DNA of 64,000 nt, taken from NCBI RefSeq assembly GCF_014647895.1, contig NZ_BMQB01000009.1, forward strand, positions 62,001 through 126,000, in the 5' to 3' direction. Source of the stretch: Pilimelia anulata (GTDB taxonomy: Bacteria > Actinomycetota > Actinomycetes > Mycobacteriales > Micromonosporaceae). This document shows positions 60,302 to 64,000 of the stretch, piece after piece (positions within the stretch are counted from its first letter, which is position 1; each line of letters begins with the position of its first letter). The notes under the pieces are model-generated. The model was given only the letters and a program-made list of their open reading frames with translations, was not told the origin of the DNA and ran no database searches. The position numbers and the translations under genes are program-made.

Positions 60302-62665
60302 GTGGCTGCTGATGGCCTTGCGCTGCCCGCATCGCGCTCGGGACGGGCGGCCTACGGATTCCTGATCGCCGGCGTCGCCGGCGCCGCCGCCTACCTCGCC
60401 GGCGGCGCGGGCCTGCGCTCGGTCCTCTTCGGCCTGATGTCGCTGGCCACCATCCTCGCCCTGATCGTCGGCGTGCGCCGCAACCGGCCCCGGTACGCCG
60501 CGCCCTGGTGGTACGTGCTGGCGGCGGTCGTCGCGTTCACCGGCGGGGCCGTGCTCCGGCTGCTGCTGCGCACCGAGTCCGGGACCGGCCTCGCCGTCGC
60601 GATCCCCGACGCGCTCGTCGTGCCGGGGTACGTGCTCCTGGTGGTCGGCATCGCGGCCATGCTGCGCCGCCGCCGCGCCTCGCGCGCCGACCCGGCCCGG
60701 ATGGACGCGTTCCTGGTGGCGGTGTGCGCGGTCTTCGCCGCCTGGTGCTTCCTGATCGTGCCCATGCTGACCGCCGAGCCGCCCAAGCAGCTCGTGCAGG
60801 TCGTCGCGACCTGCTTCCCGATCTTCGACACCATCGTGCTGGCGGTGGTCGTCCAGCTCCTGTTCATCGCCGGCGGGCGGGCGCCGGTGCTGTGGCTGCT
60901 CGGCGGCGCCGCGGTCGCCACGTTCCTCGGCGACCTCGCCTACGCGCTCAACCAGGCGGGGACGCTCACGCTCGCGGTCACCGACGAGCAGTTCGAGGCG
61001 ATCTTCCTGCTCGCGTTCATCTTCCTCGGCGCCGCCGCCCTGCACCCGTCCATGCGCGAGCTGACCGAGCCGCACGCCAACCACGTCAACCGGCTCGGCC
61101 TGGGCCGCACGCTGGGCATCCTGCTGGTCGCCGTCGCGCCGACCATCGCCGCCACCATCGTGCCGCCGACGCGGTGGTGGGACCTCGCGGTACGGCTGCT
61201 GATCACGATCGTGCTCGGCGCCATCATCGTCGTGCGGATCGTGCGCGCCCACAACGCGCAGGCCCGGGCGCAGCAGGCCGCCCGCAAGGCCGAGCGGGCC
61301 GAGCGGCACCGGGCGACCCACGACGCGCTGACCGACCTGCCGAACCGGGAGCTGCTCACCGAGACCCTCGCGCACTGGGGCGACCGGCCGGGCGCGGCGG
61401 CCGGCGAGATCAGCCTGCTCTTCATCGACCTGGACCGGTTCAAGGACGTCAACGACAAGTGGGGCCACCCGGTCGGCGACGAACTCCTCGAATCCGTCGG
61501 CTGCCGGCTGCGCTCGCTGGCCCGCGACGACGACCTGATCTGCCGGATCGGCGGCGACGAGTTCGTCGTCGCGATGGCCTCGCCGGCGCCCGGCGCGCTC
61601 GCCGACGAACTCGCCGAGCGCGTCGTGGGCGCCTTCGCCCGGCCGTTCCCGCTGTCGGTCGGCGAGGTCATCATCACCCCGTCCGTCGGCATCTCCCGGG
61701 CCGCCGGGGCCACCGACCCCGTCGAGCTGATCCGCGACGCCGACACCGCGATGTACCAGGCCAAGGAGGCCGGCCGCAACAACGTCGCCCTGTTCGACCG
61801 CGAGATCCGCGAGCGGGTGCGCCACCGGATCGACATCGACCAGGCGCTGCGCGGCGCGCTGGACCGCGGCGAGCTGTCCGTGCACTACCAGCCGATCATC
61901 GAACTGCAGGGCGCCGAGCCGCTGCTGTCCGGCTTCGAGGCGCTCGTGCGCTGGAACCACCCGGAGCACGGCGCGATCTCGCCGGTCGACTTCATCCCCA
62001 TCGCCGAGGACACCGGGCTCATCGCGCCGATCGGCGAGTGGGTGCTCGACACCGCCGTCGCCCAGCTCGCGGCCTGGCAGCGGGAGCGGCCGGCGTCCGC
62101 GCCGGAGCTGCACGTGAGCGTCAACGTGGCCGTCCGGCAGCTCCGCGGCGACCGGCTGCCGACGACCGTCCGCCGGGTCCTGGACAGCCACCGGATGCCG
62201 CCGGAGGCGCTGTGGCTGGAGATCACCGAGTCCGGCGCCATGGCCGACCACGCCAACAGCATGCACACGCTGACCGCGCTGTCCGACCTGGGCATCACGC
62301 TGTGCATCGACGACTTCGGGACGGGCCACTCCTCGCTGAGCTACCTGCGGCTGATCCCGGCGGACATCGTGAAGATCGACAAGTCCTTCGTCATGGGCAT
62401 GACGGACCAGCCCAGCAACGAGGCGATCGTCCGCGCCACCATCGCCATGGCCAAGGCCCTCGGCCGGCGGGTGGTCGCGGAGGGGGTGGAGACCGCCGAG
62501 CAGCGCGACCTGCTGCGCGCGCTCGGCGCCGACCTCGCCCAGGGGTACCTCTTCGGCCAGCCGCGGCCCGGCGACGCCGAGGTCGGCTGGCTGCACTGGC
62601 CGCCGCCGGACCCGCCCCACCCCAAGGCACCCGAGCCGCGCCCGCCGGCCACCGACTCCCGGTAG
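60302..62665 (+). CDS. Membrane GGDEF-EAL c-di-GMP cyclase/phosphodiesterase
   Basis: A 787-residue protein. Residues 1-300 form about eight to ten membrane helices; a charged coiled segment follows (HNAQARAQQAARKAERAER). The GGDEF domain has intact GGDEF (417-421) and DLDRFKDVND. The EAL domain has EAL (546-548), ITESGAM, DDFGTGHSSLSYL, KIDKSFV, AEGVET and QGYLFGQP, so both activities may exist. GTG 60302 is chosen because CGGGGGG lies eight bases ahead; GTG 60293 and TTG 60269 are alternatives. Resembles the large polytopic c-di-GMP proteins of actinomycetes. Confidence 0.9.
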   Translation: MAADGLALPASRSGRAAYGFLIAGVAGAAAYLAGGAGLRSVLFGLMSLATILALIVGVRRNRPRYAAPWWYVLAAVVAFTGGAVLRLLLRTESGTGLAVAIPDALVVPGYVLLVVGIAAMLRRRRASRADPARMDAFLVAVCAVFAAWCFLIVPMLTAEPPKQLVQVVATCFPIFDTIVLAVVVQLLFIAGGRAPVLWLLGGAAVATFLGDLAYALNQAGTLTLAVTDEQFEAIFLLAFIFLGAAALHPSMRELTEPHANHVNRLGLGRTLGILLVAVAPTIAATIVPPTRWWDLAVRLLITIVLGAIIVVRIVRAHNAQARAQQAARKAERAERHRATHDALTDLPNRELLTETLAHWGDRPGAAAGEISLLFIDLDRFKDVNDKWGHPVGDELLESVGCRLRSLARDDDLICRIGGDEFVVAMASPAPGALADELAERVVGAFARPFPLSVGEVIITPSVGISRAAGATDPVELIRDADTAMYQAKEAGRNNVALFDREIRERVRHRIDIDQALRGALDRGELSVHYQPIIELQGAEPLLSGFEALVRWNHPEHGAISPVDFIPIAEDTGLIAPIGEWVLDTAVAQLAAWQRERPASAPELHVSVNVAVRQLRGDRLPTTVRRVLDSHRMPPEALWLEITESGAMADHANSMHTLTALSDLGITLCIDDFGTGHSSLSYLRLIPADIVKIDKSFVMGMTDQPSNEAIVRATIAMAKALGRRVVAEGVETAEQRDLLRALGADLAQGYLFGQPRPGDAEVGWLHWPPPDPPHPKAPEPRPPATDSR

Positions 62666-62695
62666 CTCCCCGTCCGCCGGAGGCACGAGCCCGGC

Positions 62696-63292
62696 TCAGG
62701 CCGGCGGCCGGACCGGCCCCTCGCCGGGGTGCAGCCGGCCGAACCGGCTGCGGTGGAAGACCAGCGGCGACGGGTCGGCCGGCGCGCCGCGGCGGGCGGC
62801 GTGCAGGCGCAGCAGCACGATGGTGTGGTCGCCGGCCGGCAGGACGTCGTGGATGGTGGTCTCGAACTGGGCCAGCCCGTCGTCGATGGTGACCGCGCCG
62901 TCGGCGGTCGTGGTCAGCGGCAGGCCGGCGAACCGCTGGTCGACCGCGCCCGCGAGCTGCCGGGCCACGGCCGAGTGGTGGTCGGCCAGGATCGTGACCC
63001 CGAGGTGGGCCGCCCGCTGCAGGTCGGGCCACGTCCGGGACGTGTTGGCGATGGAGAACGACACCAGCGGCGGGTCGAGGCTGACCGACGTGAACGAGCT
63101 GGCCGCCAGGCCCACGATCACGCCGTCGACCAGGGCGGCGACCGCCACCACCCCGCTCGGGTAGATGCCGAACACCTCCCGCAGCCGACCGGGGTCGAGG
63201 TCCTGGTTGGTCCGCAGCGCGGCCGCGGCCGGGGCGGCCGGGTCGGCGGGGAGCCGGTCGGTGGGTGTGCGCTGCTGCGGGGTCCTGGTCAT
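62696..63292 (-). CDS. Flavin reductase of two-component monooxygenase
   Basis: A 198-residue HpaC/DszD-like NAD(P)H:FMN reductase (VFGIYPSGVVAVAALVDGVIVGLAASSFTSVSLDPPLVSFSIANTSRTWPDLQ, LGVTILADHHSAVARQLAG, GDHTIVLLRLHAARRG). It would supply FMNH2 to the DszC-like oxygenase whose stop overlaps its ATG (ATGA). Confidence 0.9.
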   Translation of the reverse strand: MTRTPQQRTPTDRLPADPAAPAAAALRTNQDLDPGRLREVFGIYPSGVVAVAALVDGVIVGLAASSFTSVSLDPPLVSFSIANTSRTWPDLQRAAHLGVTILADHHSAVARQLAGAVDQRFAGLPLTTTADGAVTIDDGLAQFETTIHDVLPAGDHTIVLLRLHAARRGAPADPSPLVFHRSRFGRLHPGEGPVRPPA

Positions 63293-64000
63293 GGCTGCTC
63301 CCCCTCGGTGTCCGGCCCGGCCGCGGGGTCCCGCGTGCGGGTGTGGGTCGAGCCGGGGCTCGTACCGTCGAGCAGGTACTGCCCCACGATCCGGTCGCGG
63401 TAGATCACCGGGTTGTGCGAGGCGACCGTGCGGGCGTTGCGCCAGTGCCGGTCCAGCCGGAACCGCTCGGCGGTGGCCGACGCGCCGCCGACCTCGAACA
63501 GCTCGGTGGTCAGGTCGAGCACGAGCCGGATCACCGCGCCCTGCGCGCCGTACACCGCCACGTCCGCCCGGTCGAACCCCTCCTGCGTCGCCCGCCCCGC
63601 GCGCTGGTCCAGGTGGATGGCCTGCACCGCCGCCGCGGCGGCGGCCGTCGCGGCGTCCACGACCTGCGACGCCCCCGCGACCCGGCCGACCACCTGCTGC
63701 ACCTGCGGATCCGCGCCGGGCGACGCGTGCACCGGGTTGAACAGGTTGCGGGTGCGGCCGTTCACGAACGCCACCGTGTCGGCGAGCGCGGCCCGGCCGA
63801 TCCCGGCCAGGGTGGCCAGGTGCACGAGCTGGAAGACCGCGAACAGGGAGGAATTGGCGCGCTGGGCGACGTCGAGCACCTCGACGTCCTCGGCAGCGAC
63901 CGGGACGTCGTCGAAGACCGTGGTGCCGCTGCCGGTGAGCCGCTGGCCGAAGCCGTCCCAGTCGTCGATCCGGGTCACCCCCGGCGCGGTGGCCGACACC
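63289..64000 (-). CDS. Acyl-CoA dehydrogenase-fold flavin monooxygenase (DszC/SfnB-like), N-terminus missing
   Basis: The last 237 residues of an acyl-CoA-dehydrogenase-fold protein; the start lies beyond the right edge. GTTVFDDVPVAAEDVEVLD, LAGIGRAALADTVAFVNGRTRN, ELFEVGGASATAERFRLDRHWRNARTVASHNPVIYRDRIVGQYLL match DszC/SfnB-type FMNH2-dependent oxygenases, which release sulfur from organosulfur compounds. Coupled with the flavin reductase gene. Together with the ssuD-like gene it suggests organosulfur use. Confidence 0.87.
   Translation of the reverse strand, partial: VSATAPGVTRIDDWDGFGQRLTGSGTTVFDDVPVAAEDVEVLDVAQRANSSLFAVFQLVHLATLAGIGRAALADTVAFVNGRTRNLFNPVHASPGADPQVQQVVGRVAGASQVVDAATAAAAAAVQAIHLDQRAGRATQEGFDRADVAVYGAQGAVIRLVLDLTTELFEVGGASATAERFRLDRHWRNARTVASHNPVIYRDRIVGQYLLDGTSPGSTHTRTRDPAAGPDTEGEQP

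Overview
The window is very GC-rich DNA from a filamentous actinomycete. Evidence is the strong G/C third-position bias, GTG and TTG starts, four-base translational overlaps, DtxR/IdeR-type iron boxes, class-typical secreted proteases and several leaderless-looking promoters. The family cannot be fixed from sequence alone; Micromonosporaceae or a relative is plausible. No tRNA, rRNA, CRISPR array, intact insertion sequence or prophage was seen.

Region 1 (1-6119): propionate catabolism. A minus-strand operon prpD-prpB-prpC-mmsA (methylcitrate cycle plus a propionyl-CoA-producing semialdehyde dehydrogenase, cut by the window edge) is divergent from prpR, an XRE/ScfR-type regulator. A phased TTGCGA-type repeat array lies between them.

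Region 2 (6138-24350): an almost complete catecholate siderophore locus of enterobactin type. DAHP synthase and isochorismate synthase (EntC) supply isochorismate. A stand-alone isochorismatase, EntA and EntE make and activate 2,3-dihydroxybenzoate. A free aryl carrier protein carries it. A single-module C-A-T-TE synthetase with a serine-type specificity pocket (EntF-like) would build the trilactone. An EntS-like MFS protein exports it, a binding-protein ABC transporter imports it, and a Fes-like esterase hydrolyses it. A secreted YVTN beta-propeller protein is embedded in the locus. Five iron boxes tie every transcription unit to iron. Unusual points are the carrier protein at the end of the transporter operon, a 55-codon coupled reading frame between binding protein and permease, and an iron box touching the synthetase start codon.

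Region 3 (24378-33700): mixed accessory genes. These include a SipW-type secreted protein, an SsuD-like flavin monooxygenase, a 48-residue peptide gene with a strong ribosome-binding site, a small secreted zinc protease, DUF72, a phosphotransferase, a VOC protein, a Ca2+/H+ antiporter and an epimerase.

Region 4 (33769-43351): secreted hydrolases (penicillin-acylase family, subtilisin, M14 carboxypeptidase) and small secreted proteins. A 20-bp motif (ATTGACGAACATCAATAGTT type) recurs upstream of the protease genes and again at 58.6 kb.

Region 5 (43352-46712): small membrane and EcsC-like proteins, then what looks like a decayed DosR/DosS dormancy locus: a CBS protein, a broken nitroreductase, and fragments of a sensor kinase and its response regulator.

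Region 6 (47221-64000): two convergent LysR regulators, an ArsR/SRPBCC pair with a perfect operator palindrome, a class V aminotransferase, a LamG-repeat secreted protein, a frameshifted pentapeptide-repeat membrane protein, an RCC1-repeat secreted protein, a YbaK-type deacylase, a two-part acetyltransferase, a GGDEF-EAL c-di-GMP enzyme, and a flavin reductase/DszC-like monooxygenase pair cut by the right edge.
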